This document shows positions 11,440 through 23,179 of a DNA stretch of 64,000 nucleotides, one piece after another. Position 1 is the stretch's first letter; each line of letters opens with the position of its first letter. A program made the position numbers and the translations under genes. The DNA comes from Bryum argenteum (lineage: Eukaryota; Streptophyta; Bryopsida; Bryales; Bryaceae), in the NCBI GenBank assembly GCA_037043015.1, contig CM073329.1:9440648-9504647 (forward strand), written 5' to 3'. The notes below the pieces were generated by a model that did not search any database, was not told the origin of the DNA, and saw nothing but the letters and a program-made list of their open reading frames with translations.

Positions 11440-12060
11440 TAAAGGATGCCGTGTTGGCACAGAATTCCTACAACATCAAATTTTATAAGTCCAAAAGTTG
11501 ATGACGTGGATTCGAAGAGAGTACTGGCAAAGGAGTGGATTATCATGAGCGGATTGAGCCCCAGGAAGAGGCAACGGCAAGGATCCTCTCTTAGTATTCG
11601 GAAGCTTGCTGGCTTCGTCCATAAAATTCAATATGACAAATACTTTGGCCCAGAAAGGGAACTGCCTGTTAATGCTATGACCATAATGGCACTCCTTCCT
11701 TTTCTAGATTCACCAACACCTACGAAGGATATGTACAGATTTTACAAGCCAAATTGCTTTTCTTAAAAGAGTACAGAAGTGGACTGCGATCGATAATATT
11801 TAGGTAGTGGACAGCACGCAGTCTAGATCGATGGAAACTTGCTTGAAGGTCGTGCCCGAGATGGGAATGGGGATCGGCGGCAAGAATTGGTACATTGGGG
11901 TTCTTGCTAGAGAGGGGCGTATGTTGCTGCAAGCACAAATGGAATTTTTTTGGAGCTAGTACTTGCGATTAAGATGCTATTTCACCGTTTGATCAACCAC
12001 CGACAAGCCAAGAATGACCGATCAGAGCGCACGCACGAGACAGTGCCCATATTCCTCACG
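11440..12060. repeat. Segmental duplication, copy B (internally deleted)
   Basis: It matches copy A at its left part (GCAAGGATCCTCTCTTAGT-like, CTGCCTGTTAATGCTATG, CTTGCTTGAAGGTCGT) and again near 12000-12050 (CCACCGACAAGCCA). About 600 bp between is missing relative to copy A. Any reading frame present in copy A is broken here. Confidence 0.75.
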
Positions 12061-12119
12061 CAAAATCATCAAAATCGAAATCAACAGATGACAAACAGAT
12101 AGACAGCAACACATGGATG

Positions 12120-12368
12120 AAATCCTGATCTCGATCAGACCCATCCAGCATTTTCTGATAGATATGAAATCAGTAACTTACAAGTCCAGCATTACAGCAG
12201 CCCTAACTGCCGTATGATGAAACTTACAAGCTCCACTGAGCTTCATGATTGAGCTACTATCACAATTTCAAAGAGATCGAAACACCCTCTGATAACTGCA
12301 AGAGCTCATGACATTTATTCATATATAGCTACGATCGACTCCAGTCGAGTCCATTCATGATGCATGGA
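12120..12368. repeat. 3' flank of second secreted-protein gene, duplicated
   Basis: This is the counterpart of about 9480-9740, carrying the same landmarks in the same order immediately downstream of the stop codon. Confidence 0.7.
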
Positions 12369-12800
12369 TCAAGTCACCACAGGAGGGCAGACTTGACCCA
12401 GTACAACTGAAAGCGGACCAAGCAGAGGCACCGTGGTCACAGCAGTGAAGGTGACACAGTTACCCTGGCACGAGATCACGATGCTGACGAAGGGTGAAAC
12501 CAGCTGGAGAACGTTGGTGATGGCCGGAGGGATGGTGTATGATACGGTCCCTGTGGCTGTAGGAATCGTGACGCCCAAAGCGCCGGTGATGCTGGAGAAG
12601 AAGCTCAAAGGGGACGTGGTGAGCGAGACTGATCCGGACGGGGAGATTGTCACGTTGCCTGCGACCGGGGAAGTGATGGTGATGGTTCTGTTGCAGGTGT
12701 TCCTGATGGTCTGGGCCTCGGCGCCGGAGACGAGGATTGCTGCCATGAGCAGCAGTGCTGCTGCTGCTGCGAAAGTGGATTTGGAGCTTGAGATCGCCAT
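12369..12800 (-). CDS. Small secreted Thr/Ser-rich four-cysteine protein, paralogue 2
   Basis: Single exon, 143 residues, clearly homologous along its length to the product of 9743-10195. It shares the MAISSSK start, the signal peptide ending near SGAEA, NTCNRTITITSPVAGN, ISCQGNCVTFTAV, LGPLSVVLGQVCPPVV and all four cysteines. The central segment is shorter and more diverged, while cysteine context and signal peptide are kept, which suggests selection on secretion and fold. Family unknown. The gene, its 3' flank and the companion segment were duplicated as one unit. Confidence 0.75.
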   Translation of the reverse strand: MAISSSKSTFAAAAALLLMAAILVSGAEAQTIRNTCNRTITITSPVAGNVTISPSGSVSLTTSPLSFFSSITGALGVTIPTATGTVSYTIPPAITNVLQLVSPFVSIVISCQGNCVTFTAVTTVPLLGPLSVVLGQVCPPVVT

Positions 12801-12887
12801 TGTGGAGTGATCGTCAACGACTGTGTGTAGGAGCCACTGAGAGATGATGGGTCGAATGTGAGATGAGGATGGTGGAAAGTGATGGGG

Positions 12888-12895
12888 TTTTATAC
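12888..12895 (-). promoter_or_regulatory. TATA box of paralogue 2
   Basis: GTATAAAA on the minus strand lies about 88-95 bp upstream of the ATG at 12800, matching the spacing in paralogue 1. Confidence 0.65.
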
Positions 12896-13639
12896 TGTGA
12901 GTTGTGCGTTGGACGATCTCTTGAAGCTACGATCGTATTTTACGATAGTAACTTCCGTATTTTTGTTGGATAACTATATATTATTGCGGATGATACATCG
13001 TGTGGGCTGTACTCTAAGGTCCTCTTCACACAAGGAAATGGAAAGACGTTTTCTGCAAGCCTTGTTGCCGGTTGGTAATACCCTTCTGCTGAAGTCAGAC
13101 TTATTTTTATGCCGGCTTACAAATCAGTCTGCATAGAAGTGAGGAGAGGCATGAAGGAGTTTTGAAGTTCCCTGTTTATACGTTTAATTATGAATCATGA
13201 CTTTCGGTAAACTCTTCTGAAAGAGGGTACATTTATGCAACCTTGTATTGAGAATGTTTCTTGGACCATAGTTTCACTCAATCACAACTTCACAAGGTGA
13301 TATGTTGAATTTATGCATTCATTCTTGCGATGAGAATTGATATATCACTCAAATCAGCATGTGGGACATTATTGATTGCATTCAGAATGTCTCTTGTCTA
13401 TGAGATTGTGTTAATTTGATACTCTTCCTCATCTTGAACCTTTGTAATAGATATTTGATTTTAATACAAGCAAGAGCTTGAGTTTGCACAATCTGATCTC
13501 TAACATGAACAATTGCTTGATGTTGCCCATGAGAAAGGGTGAATGATATGCCCAACCATGTTAAGCGAGAAAACCAGTAGGAGCTCCCCATTGTAAAAAA
13601 CGGCCCGAAACTAGCACTGCGTACGAACGCTTGTTTAAC
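12896..13639. other. Spacer, no gene seen
   Basis: This is the upstream region of paralogue 2 followed by AT-rich sequence with no supportable coding or RNA gene. Confidence 0.45.
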
Positions 13640-16045
13640 ACTTTGAACACTTGAACAGCAGCTACAGAGGAGAGTATGTACAGATTCCTGTAGCCAAATT
13701 GCTCCTATCGATCAGGGCCCATTAGAGCTAGAAGTGGAAAAGTCGACTGCAGTAATGTACAGGCAGTGGATGCTTGCTTGAAGGTCGTACCACGCGGAAC
13801 GAGAGCAGGGGATGGAATTGGTAATATGGTGAGTTCTGGTTGGAGAGTGAGCGCCTGGCCGAGGGTTGCGTGCCGTGGGGGGTGGTGGGGAAAAGGAACG
13901 GTGATGAACAGAAGGTGGCGGAGCCAGGAACTCAACACTACTTTTCGGATGCGTGGCTTCTAGCGAATCAGTGGGGGTCTCACTTAAGGAAACTGAGAAT
14001 CTGTCCACCACTCTTTCGAAAGATTCCGTCGCCATTTCATAAAGTGCGGGCGCTATGATTCCAGCTTCTTCTGGCCATCGATCGCCACACCATAGCTCTA
14101 ATTCGACTCGTCAATTTGTATACAATCATGAAGTCCTCCGCGCGTTCTCTCTCGTTGAAGTTCGGAAGAGAGTATTTAGACGGATCACTGTAATCAGTGA
14201 CTATTTCTCGGGAACAAGGGTGGGGGAGGGGTAAAGATCCCCTAAATTTTCAATGATGGGCTTAAAATGCTAAGGAGTAGGGTCTTGCAATAATTTGGGG
14301 CCGCAGACCACATTTTTGAACTCGAAATTATCAGAAGCGGCCCTCGGGTTACAAATCGAAAATTCCAGGAATTCTGAAGACAAAGTCCCACTCGCTGATG
14401 GGGCTCCAAGAAACTCCGAGAAGCACTCGTTTACGGGCGCCCCATTTAAACCTTTTGCCTTTTACCAGGAGCTAATACAGTACATTTGCAACAGACAACC
14501 TAAAATTTGGAGGCGAGCTGCTCCAGCGTTCGGGAAGTTTTTTGAAATATTAAGGTTAATTGCCTACATCTAGAAAAGGGCATAGGTTATTTCTCCAAGA
14601 GCATAGGCTACATCCTACAATGATGAAAATTTGTAGGTTGAAAACTTGTAATATTTCTAAGTTACTGGCCAATTGCCTTCAAATCAAAATTTTAATAGGT
14701 TGTAATCCTTCAAAAATTTAATGTAATAGGTTTTGGATTCAATATTACTTCATTAAATAATTAATATCCTTGGCAGGAATTGAACCTGGTGGCCAGTGTT
14801 TGACATCATATTTTCTGTTGTTAGATGAGGTGCAATAAAAAATAAATAAAATGGTGCAACGATTTCAGAAACGGTTCCTAAACCCATATTCCCATCATCT
14901 CATCAACGGCACAGGAGAGATGAGAACTTGCAAGAAAGCCGAAGAAGGGAATGATACATGGAGAAGATGACAAAATGTGAAGAATGTGTTAGTTCCTGAA
15001 TAACAGAAGAGAAGGTGGCGAAGAGTGCACACACACTCACTTTGAGATTGGGATACCTGTGGAGCGGGGGAGGTTTGATAGGCTACCCAAATAGGCTTCT
15101 GTTGTGGAGGATGGCGAACTAGCTGGGCGTTTGAAACAAATCCTTCCGCCTCGAAGCGGATCTTGATCGATCTCCAACACGTAAGACGTCGTCCCGGCCC
15201 AAGTTCAAGCGGCAACTAATATTTGTAAGCGCCCCAAATCCTCCAGATTTGCCTTTCGTTCCAGATTTCAAAGATCAAGGAGAGGAACCACACCATGTGT
15301 GCTACCAGAAGCTAGTGTGAGAAGAAGTGGCTTCTAGGGTGGCAGAGTTAGATATCGAGAATGCGATAAGCCAAGAACAATTTGCAAGATCGCGGCTGAA
15401 AAAAGCGGAGAAGGAAGGTGGCGGGGAGGACGAAGATAGGGCAACGCTGTTGCAAGTTACCATGGGCAGGTTGTTTGGGTTTCTAGTTACGAGGGTTTCA
15501 TTGATATTGATGTCCGTGGCACACCCAATAGCCCCGGGTATGAGCCTAGGGATCCATATTTGGACAAGTTGATTTCCTACATTGGAGAATTATGATTGGC
15601 TAGAATCCTCTCTTTTGTAATATCTATAGGCAAAAAATCCTACATTTTTTTTATTGGAGAGGCTAAAATCCAATGCTTCTAAATTTCCTTAGGTTTTACG
15701 TCCTACACTTTCAAAATTTTGTAGGTTATTTCACAATTTTCATAGGCTGCATTTGTGTTAGCCTTAGGTTCTTCCCGGACGCTGGGCGAGCTCGTCCGTA
15801 TGGTGTAATAATGGCTACAGACACGAAATATCATCCACGAAACATGAAAGAATCATCCACCCACATCCATATATTGGACCCAGATTCTTACTCTACTGAT
15901 GATTTGATGCCGACAATCACGACCGAATCAAAATCAACCCTCGGATTCCTTATAATTCACACTGCAATTCATTCAGAAAACTTTCATTCTTACTGCATAA
16001 ACTGTCGCTTGCAAGAGCTTCCATGTAATCCACCGACTAGGCACG
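13640..16045. repeat. Segmental duplication, copy C (interrupted)
   Basis: It follows copy A from about 13650 to 14519 and resumes at 15786 (GCGAGCTCGTCCGTATG) to about 16045 (CACGACTGACTCA). The break coincides exactly with the insertion at 14523-15785. No third secreted-protein gene follows; an F-box-like fragment adjoins instead. Confidence 0.85.
14523..15785. mobile_element. 1.26-kb TIR transposon insertion (Mutator-like, possibly carrying gene fragments)
   Basis: Comparison with copy A (9060-9080) gives the empty site. The ends are inverted: CCAGCGTTCGGGAAG at 14523-14537 and the complement of CCAGCGTCCGGGAAG at 15771-15785, with one mismatch. GCGAGCT flanks both sides (14513-14519, 15786-15792), and an imperfect match extends to 10 bp. 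A 7-10 bp duplication suggests a Mutator-like element. Subterminal zones carry repeated AT-rich words (ATAGGTT, AGGCTACA). No transposase is visible. The GC-richer core (about 14880-15580) looks captured: a frame from 15327 (MASRVAELDIENAISQEQFA) and an overlapping one reading VVWVSSYEGFIDIDVR. Confidence 0.75.
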
Positions 16046-16340
16046 ACTGACTCATAAGTCCTCGAATATCCACTACGAGATTACATACCCTACATCTACA
16101 TCGTGGATATGAGGACTACGGTTTTCGAAGCAGCAGTTAGTTGGATGCATGGGCGGAATGTTCGGTATCATTCTAGGGATTGGAGAGGAGATCAAGCAAA
16201 CCTTTGGCCTAAGCTCACCACAAGTGAGATGTGCTGACGCCGGAATCCTTCCACTCTGATTCTATATTTTGCGGTTGCAGGGTACTCGAGGCCGGGCGTG
16301 TGGACAACTACTCATTCACGATGCATCTCAAGTTAGAACT
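16046..16340 (+). pseudogene. Fragment of the F-box/kelch-like sequence also found at 36-37.4 kb
   Basis: It shares ATATGAGGACTACGGTTTT, GATGCATGGGCGGAAT and GGATTGGAGAGGAG with the right arm of the inverted repeat at 36030-37443, and TCGAGGCCGGGC with its left neighbour near 35925. It is truncated and has stops. It lies at the end of duplication copy C. Confidence 0.55.
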
Positions 16341-16519
16341 AGATTGAGAGAGCGCCCAACTGCTCAGATGACGCATTCTATGAGTTCCTGAACTTGTACT
16401 TTTTCCGAAAGTGTCAAAGGAGCACCTTCCGGTGGTATCAGTGCACTGCCCGAGGGAGTGAGATCTGGGCGACTCTTGGAGATTATCTAGTGCAATACGA
16501 TGTGTTCTCCAGTCGATCG
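16341..16519. other. Short spacer
   Basis: No feature is recognised between the gene fragment and the duplicated satellite locus. Confidence 0.4.
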
Positions 16520-18290
16520 TCTTCTCTTTCTTGCTCGCCCTCCCTACCTCCGCTTTCCTTTCTTTTTCTTAATTTGGACCTCCACATTCCATAACTCCTG
16601 CCATGTGTGCAGCTTTTCATCCATGCTACAGTGGCCCACTCACTGTTCCCCTGTGCATCCATGGTTCCATTGATTGAATCATGATGTGTGAGATCATTAT
16701 TCGATTTTTTTGAGACGATCGGTTGATTGATTGAGAAATGCAATGTGAATTGGAGTAGGTAGTATTTTAGATGATTTCTTTGGGCATTTCTTAGAGCAAT
16801 TGTAGAATAGATGGAATCAACTTGAGTAGGATCATTGTGATTGTTTGATTTGAATACAATATGAATAAAAATGATCAACTTCTTAGATTCTCGGGAATAA
16901 AGAGGGGTTGAAAAACTAAATGACTTTTAGAATTTATAAAATGTGAATTACTTTTCTACGAAGCACTCACGAAGGTAGATGGAAATTAGGAATAAATGTG
17001 ATGATGAGGATGGCTAAGTGTGATGAAGACAGTTGAGATTGAGAATGACAACTGAGTTGCAAAGGCAGAGGGAAATCTGGAACAGGAAAAATTAACAAAG
17101 ATGGCTGAGCTTGTCAAGGAAAGTTGAAATTGAAAACAACAACTAACTCAGAGGCAGATGGAATGAAATGGAGCAAAGAGAACTAATGGGGACAACTGAG
17201 CTTGATGAGGATAGTTGAAATTGACAATAATGATTGAGTTGCAAAGAGGGCGAGAAATTTGGAATAAGAGGAATTGATGTCGACTGAGCTTGACAAAAAC
17301 ACAGTTGGGATTGACAACAAGGTTCGGTTTACAAAAAGGAATTAACAAGGATTGACAAAGACAATTGACCTTGATTTAGACGATGAAGGTTGAGATTGAC
17401 AAGGACAGTTGTATTACAAAAGTAGAGGGAATTGTGGATTAAAAAGAATTGATGAGAATACATGAGACTGACAAAGACAACTGAACCTGATCCAATCTTG
17501 AAGAGGAAAGTTGAGAACAACATCAACTAAACTACGAATGAAAAGAAAATTTTGGAGTAAAAGGAACTGACGAGGAAGGTTGAGTTTGACAAAACAACTG
17601 AACCTGATTATGATGGTTGAGATTCACGACGACAAGGATGGTTGAGCTTGACGAAAACAATTGATCCTGATCTTCATGAGGAAAGTTTAGATTAACATCA
17701 TCAACTAAATTACAAAGAAAAAAGTTATTTTGGAGTAAAAGGCCATGACAAAGAGGTTTGAGATTGACAAAAGAACTGAACCTAATCATGACTGGGAAGG
17801 TTGAGATTTACGATGACGAGGATGGATGAGCTTGACGAGGACGATTGAACCTGATCTTGACGAGGAAGGTTGACATTGACAACGACGGCTTTGTTACAGA
17901 AGTAAAAGAAATTCCTTAATACAAGGATTTGACAAGGATGCATGAACTTGACAAAATGACTAAATATGATCTTCACGAGGAAGGTTGAGATCAACAACAT
18001 CAGCTAAATTACAATGAGAAGAAAATTTTTGAGTAAACAGAAGTGACGAGAAAGGCTTAGTTGGACAAAACGAATTGAAACTGATCATATTCTTGACAAG
18101 GGAGGTTGACATTGACAACAACGAGTGAATTACAAAGGTAGAAGGGAATAGATTGAATCACGAAGATAGAGGGGAATAAAAGGAACTACGAGAATGAGTC
18201 TTTTGTGTCACTTGGAGTATACTCCTCACATGGTGTGAACAAAGACGATTGAACTTGATTTTGACATGGAATGTCCCTTTTATTCTACAA
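16520..18290. repeat. Satellite locus copy 1: duplicated leader plus degenerate tandem array
   Basis: The leader (16520-16960) is closely similar to 23180-23600 (GCTCGCCCTCCCTACCTCCG, CCATGGTTCCATTGATTGAA). An array follows, built on variants of GAGGAAGGTTGACATTGACAA, GATTGAnTTACAAA and GTAGAAGGGAAT, and then an end block (TCTTTTGTGTCACTTGG, TGGTGTGAACAAAGACGA) shared with copy 2. Purines dominate the + strand. Long minus-strand frames with NLPRQDQVQ-like words arise from the repeat itself and are not credible proteins. Confidence 0.8.
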
Positions 18291-18469
18291 ATTCCATATG
18301 AATGTTCATGGATATGAAGCTATAGCAGTACTAGGACGATGATGATAATTGGATTAATTTCTCGCAATATAAGCAATGAGCTATCCGACAGAAATTTCAA
18401 CTAAAACTACGAACAACTGAACAAGAATCCAATTGAAATGACGAGACAAAAAGAACCTGCCAAAATCCG

Positions 18470-19330
18470 CAATATTGGTCATCACAAAATATTCTTAGAG
18501 TACTCCGTACTTGGAATAATACAACACTGAATGTTCGCAGTACAAGACCCTACCTTTGATAACATATAATAAAACATAATACAACATCAGTGATCAGGTA
18601 AACAAGATTCCAATCGAAATGGCTCTTGATTCTCAACTTTGAGCTGCTCCTCAACTCAGATGTGTGTAACCACCTTCGCTATCTTCGATGATAAAAGGTA
18701 AGAACTCCACATGCATCTTCACAAATGCGAGATCATCACCAAAATCAGCTATTGAATGCAAGAATGTCACGTGCATTATGTATAAAGAGTGTGCAGGAAT
18801 GTAACAGAGTGCAATAAATCATGGGAAGCATTAAGAGCACATAGACCCCATTCCTTGGAAGCAACCTACTCAATCAGCATTATAGGCATGGACATGCTGC
18901 CAGTAGCCTTCAAGCTCGTCGTGGACCGCTTGCGCTTTCACACAAAACTTCGAGCTCAGGATTTGAATCACTTTGGGCTCTCCAAATGCTAATGTGTGAA
19001 CAGAGCTCAGGATTTGAATCACTTTGGGCTCTCCAAATGCTAATGTGTGAACAGCGTCGCCATCTCGATCAAGTAGCCCAAACTACAATTTAGCTTCTAG
19101 CATTAAAAATCCACTGGCTCCATTTCTATACTGCATCGGGAGGTTCAATTGGTGATGAGGAGAGCAAATTGGTGATTGGTTTCATTCATTTTCAAAACAC
19201 AGTTCGCCAAAGATTTTCACGAAGTGTCGAAGCTTTGATTGAAAAATGCATCCCCTCCACTTGTTGATTCCGAATACATGAATCTGTTATCGACACTTTC
19301 GTGCTCCAAAGGTGGCAAAGATGTACATAA
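18470..19330 (-). pseudogene. Pseudo-copy of the Nudix gene 5' part (promoter, exon 1 end, exon 2, intron)
   Basis: Read on the minus strand, 19330 to 18470 tracks the intact locus at about 39080-40020. The promoter block (CACGAAGTGTCGAAGCTTTG), the end of exon 1 (GACGAGCTTGAAGGCTACTG, reading ELEGYWQHVH) and exon 2 (GTGGAGTTCTTACCTTTTAT, reading VEFLPFI) come in order. Substitutions and small indels break the frame, and the exon 2 donor has become TGAGTTGAGG. It lacks the exons encoding the catalytic Nudix box. Confidence 0.8.
18953..19054. repeat. 51-bp perfect tandem duplication
   Basis: Two adjacent copies (from 18953 and 19004) begin AGCTCAGGATTTGAATCACT and end GTGTGAACAG. They lie inside the Nudix pseudo-copy, near the exon 1 end. 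Confidence 0.85.
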
Positions 19331-21397
19331 GTTCGGTGAAGATCCAGCAGGACTCGGATTTAGACCCATGCATGCCATGTCTTGGTGATATTTTGGATTG
19401 TGCTAAGATTTCTTGGACCAAGTTGCATTGGAATTTATTTTAATTATAACATTGAAATCCAATGATAGATGAAGAGTCATGTGTTTATTCAAATGTTTTC
19501 CTCATGGTTGAAAGTATGTTTTCCTCATCCACGCAAAAGGGTCGGAATAGGGTAGTTTTCTTTCAATTTCAAAAACAAGAGGATTCTTAGAGATTAATTT
19601 GTAGAAAGTAAACTATACTACTTATGCTTTCACAACATAGATGTTTGCCAAGATTATGTATATATCCCATAATTGTACATGCAAGACCTCATAGTCTTGG
19701 GTTGAAAAACTACTCCTCAAAAATGATGATTCGTCAAACTCCTATAAAAGAGGAGTCTTGTTCTACTGCCACCCATCATGCTAAATAAACTAAAAATGAA
19801 ATGGTTCTATGTATGAGGGTTGTAATAATTCACATTCTACTGCCCAACCAAGCACCCAACCTTTTGTACAAAACCCAAATGTTAACATGGTTGAAACCCC
19901 CTCCATATTTTAATGTACAAAAAGGAATCATAGTCCTTCTATCACCAGAGTGATTCTTATGCTCTTAGACGCTTTGCAGCTTGCATGAAGCCCATTATCA
20001 CTTGGCCCTCGTCCAACTCCTTCACAATCACAAGCAAATATAATACATCAGATACCACAAAACATCTTAAAGGTTTCTGAGGTAGCGATCCTTCAAAATC
20101 ACAAGCAAAAAATACGCATCGGTTACCATGAAACATCTCAAAGGTTTCTAAGGTAGCGAATTCTATTGTAAAAAGAGTTGTTTGTGCACCTGTGACATGA
20201 AATGGCGGACGACTGCATCCACAAGCTGCTCTTTTGATGAGTTTGGACCAACTTCACCCTTTACAATCACCAACCAAAACAAAATGTTGATCAAAATAAC
20301 ATTGTAACAAAAGATTTTTGAAGATTATTCACATTCTAACAAGTAATACATATACCCTAACCTCCTTATTGTCACACCTTAGTAACACACCCTTTCAGTG
20401 TAACATCTTCAAAGTTTGACAAACGGATGGTGGCCAATTCAGACATATCAACTCAACCCTGATTCTTGGGGATATACTCAAAGTGTTGTTATGGTATGAA
20501 ACATAAAAAGGGTGTAAGTATATAGCTATATATTCCAGTAAGCCTTCTGCCATAGAATTAAAAAACATCACGGGGATAAAATGTGGTGAAACTTTAGCTT
20601 GCTAACACAAAACTTATATTACAACATAAGCACTACACTAATGGATAGAATTTGATAGTAAACGTGACGTAGGCTCACTACAATCACAATCACATTTTCC
20701 CATCACTAAAAGGATCAAAAAACTCGAACTACTTGCAACTATGTTAATCTAAACCTGCAATTCACATAATGTTGAGATCAAATTAGATGTTGATTGTCTA
20801 CTTCAAACCTAGAAGTATATTAAAAGAAAAGGTTGAAAGGTTGTGGACTACATGAGAGGTTTTTATCCTTCACCAATCCTATTATCAACTGACTCAGCTC
20901 CGCTGAATCAGGGACCAGTTGACTCAGCATATCTTTCTCAATTATTTTTCATCCTACGTGGCATTGATAGACTTCATCATCTTAAAAAAGCTTAGCAACC
21001 ATTACACAAAACAGGAACGGCAAAAGCCAGGACTTTGGGTAATACCAGCTTGAAATGACTTCGATATCTCTTCAGAATAGCCGTCTCCAACTTGCTCAGA
21101 TTCACCGACTACACACACACAAAATACAGAGAGACAGAAAGCCCATCAATTGTTATAAATCACATGATTGTTCATTCAGTTTTAAGAAGAAGAAAAAAAA
21201 AAACAGTTCCAATGAGATAGCATCATATCAAAGGGCCAGACTGCCATTTAATTGGCTGGGTATGCTCCCGAAATTAAAACCAATTACGCCTGTACTTGCT
21301 TAATATCACTATGCTTGCAATAACACCTCTTTTCTAGCTCTTCTAAAAGTGCCACTTTTGCGAAACAGTGCAAATTTGGGTGTTAGAAAATGCGGTC
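19331..21397. other. AT-rich spacer with a local duplication
   Basis: No gene is supported. It includes an imperfect tandem duplication at about 20025-20160 (shared TCACAAGCAAA, CATCTnAAAGGTTTCTnAGG) and a T/A-rich block. Otherwise nothing is recognisable. Confidence 0.45.
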
Positions 21398-22004
21398 TCA
21401 CCGGTAAGCACTTGCTAGACAAATGCCTCTCTTCGTCCTTCCGATAGAACGAGCTCCCGACGAGACCCGGATGCGACGACGTCGGCAATGCAGGCTTCCG
21501 AGAATGCACTCTGAAGGAGAAATTCTTATCTGCAGGCCAATCATCCGAATCATTTCAACACTGTCATCTATAACCATCAATGCAAAGCCCACCACACTCA
21601 TATGATTGAACATACCATGCCTCGCTCCACTGGAATACAGACTGTCTTCATGGCCACTGGGAGCCTCAATCACGCTCAATGCATTCCGCTGCAACTTCAC
21701 TTCATCTCCATTCGCAAGCATCTGCACCACCACCACTCCCAATCAGTTGAGTCACCGAATCAATCGAAAGCTTTGTTCGATTGTATGGATCAGGCATTAC
21801 CAGCCAGTGCCAGCCACCGAGACCGACAGCTTTCGTAACGACACCTTGAAGTCCCACAAGGACAGACTTGGTGCGATTGTTTCCCGTAACAAGCACTTTG
21901 GTGTGACGAGGAAGTACAGACAGGCCCTCGCCACCCTCATCGCCAGAGTGATGATGATGCTCCATAGCCGATCGGAGAAGATCGAACCCTGCCGTAGCAA
22001 GCAT
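21398..22004 (-). CDS. Conserved plant protein of unknown function (GNNRTK / GLGGWHWL motif)
   Basis: Two minus-strand exons, 22004-21801 and 21721-21398, are joined in phase 0 (CTG|GTAATG, GTGCAG|ATG), giving about 175 residues. Key segments are MLATAGFDLLRSAMEHHHH, LVTGNNRTKSVLVGLQGVV, KKAVGLGGWHWL-like sequence (here TKAVGLGGWHWL) and NGDEVKLQRNALSVIEAPSG. I know this basic motif set from small uncharacterised plant proteins but cannot assign a function or symbol. The last 50 or so residues (Arg-rich, after GMFNHMSVVG) are less convincing and could be an intron read through. The start is chosen because an upstream extension begins only with GTG. Confidence 0.7.
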
Positions 22005-23179
22005 TGCTGGTATTGAGTTAAGGCGGCTAGAATGAAAGAAAGAAGGAAAATAAAAATCTGGAGCGATGATTGCGGTCGGCACTCCAAGTCCACGCAGATG
22101 CTTAATTTAACAAGATGCTAACATCAGCTGCATTTACTCACCCACGACGCTTTTTTCGGCCCACTTGATGATGCTGCAGTCCTCCCCGCTTTTCACGTGG
22201 CGCCGTTTTTAGTAACAGCCGCCTACTTACTTGTACAGTAATTGCAGAGCTCCCGAAGCTTGCCTACCCTAGCACTCTATCTATTTATCTATCGATTCAA
22301 CATCGTGTACTGATTCCTTCACTATGCCCCCACACCATTTCAACTGCTACACTGATTGCCAACCTCTGTCTGTACTGAGCATCTATCGAACTACAATGTG
22401 TCTGTTCGAATAATGCTAAGATTCTACCAAACTGCAATTTGCTAACTGAGTATGTCCGATTGATCCCGCTCCAGTGCTCACAGACTAAACCTCCTTAGAA
22501 AGGATCTATCTCGCAATTCGAAGGCAGAACTGAAATATGGGCTACTTAGATTGACCCGGTCGAGATTACTGAGCTCTAAGAGCGAATGCGAAAAGTGCAC
22601 TATTTTATTGTTTGCTTCCAAACCCCCGGCCATGCAAAACGATCTACCTATCGGCAATTTCAGAGTTTCAATGCGTCGACTAAGAGGACTACCTGCTAAA
22701 CTAAAGCACCCAATTCACAGCGAGACTACTTCCTGGAGTTTCCATAACGAACCATGATGCGAATCTAGCGCCTGATCTACAGTCAAGAAAACAGAATCAA
22801 TGGCGCAAACTCAAACACAGAAAGTGAAGAACACTGATTACATCGTCTGATTCTAAGGACTCTAGATACCTCAATGATCGAGCAGTGAGCCAATTTCGAC
22901 TGATCTGAGCAATGAGCATGGAATCTTCAATAATGCGGAAGGGAGGATGAGTGATGGAATCTAAAAGATTGCGAGCTAGTAGGACTGAGAGGGTTACGGC
23001 TATTCCGATTGCTAGAGTTGTCCCTTATGTAGTTGTTGCGTTGTAGCGCCGCAAGGCGAGCAGAGTGGTGGGAGGAGGGGTGGGGGTGGGGGGACGACGA
23101 GGGGGAGAGAGGGGGTTGTCAGCACAGTAGGCTGGCTGGCTGGGCAGGGGCTGGCACTGGTCCCTATGCTTTTCTCACT
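22005..23179. other. Promoter side of the 21.4-kb gene; spacer
   Basis: No other gene is seen. A palindromic G-box CACGTG is at 22194-22199, about 190 bp upstream of the ATG. A G-rich strand (GGTGGGAGGAGGGGTGGGGG, about 23063-23115) lies just before satellite locus copy 2. Confidence 0.45.
22194..22199. promoter_or_regulatory. G-box CACGTG
   Basis: A perfect hexamer within TTTTCACGTGGCG lies in the upstream region of the minus-strand gene. G-boxes bind bZIP and bHLH factors in plants; the match alone is weak evidence. Confidence 0.35.

Noticed and set aside
17148..18000. Series of minus-strand frames with LVVNVNLPRQDQVQ-like words
   Set aside because: They arise from the purine-rich tandem repeat, shift frame between units and have no start or domain.
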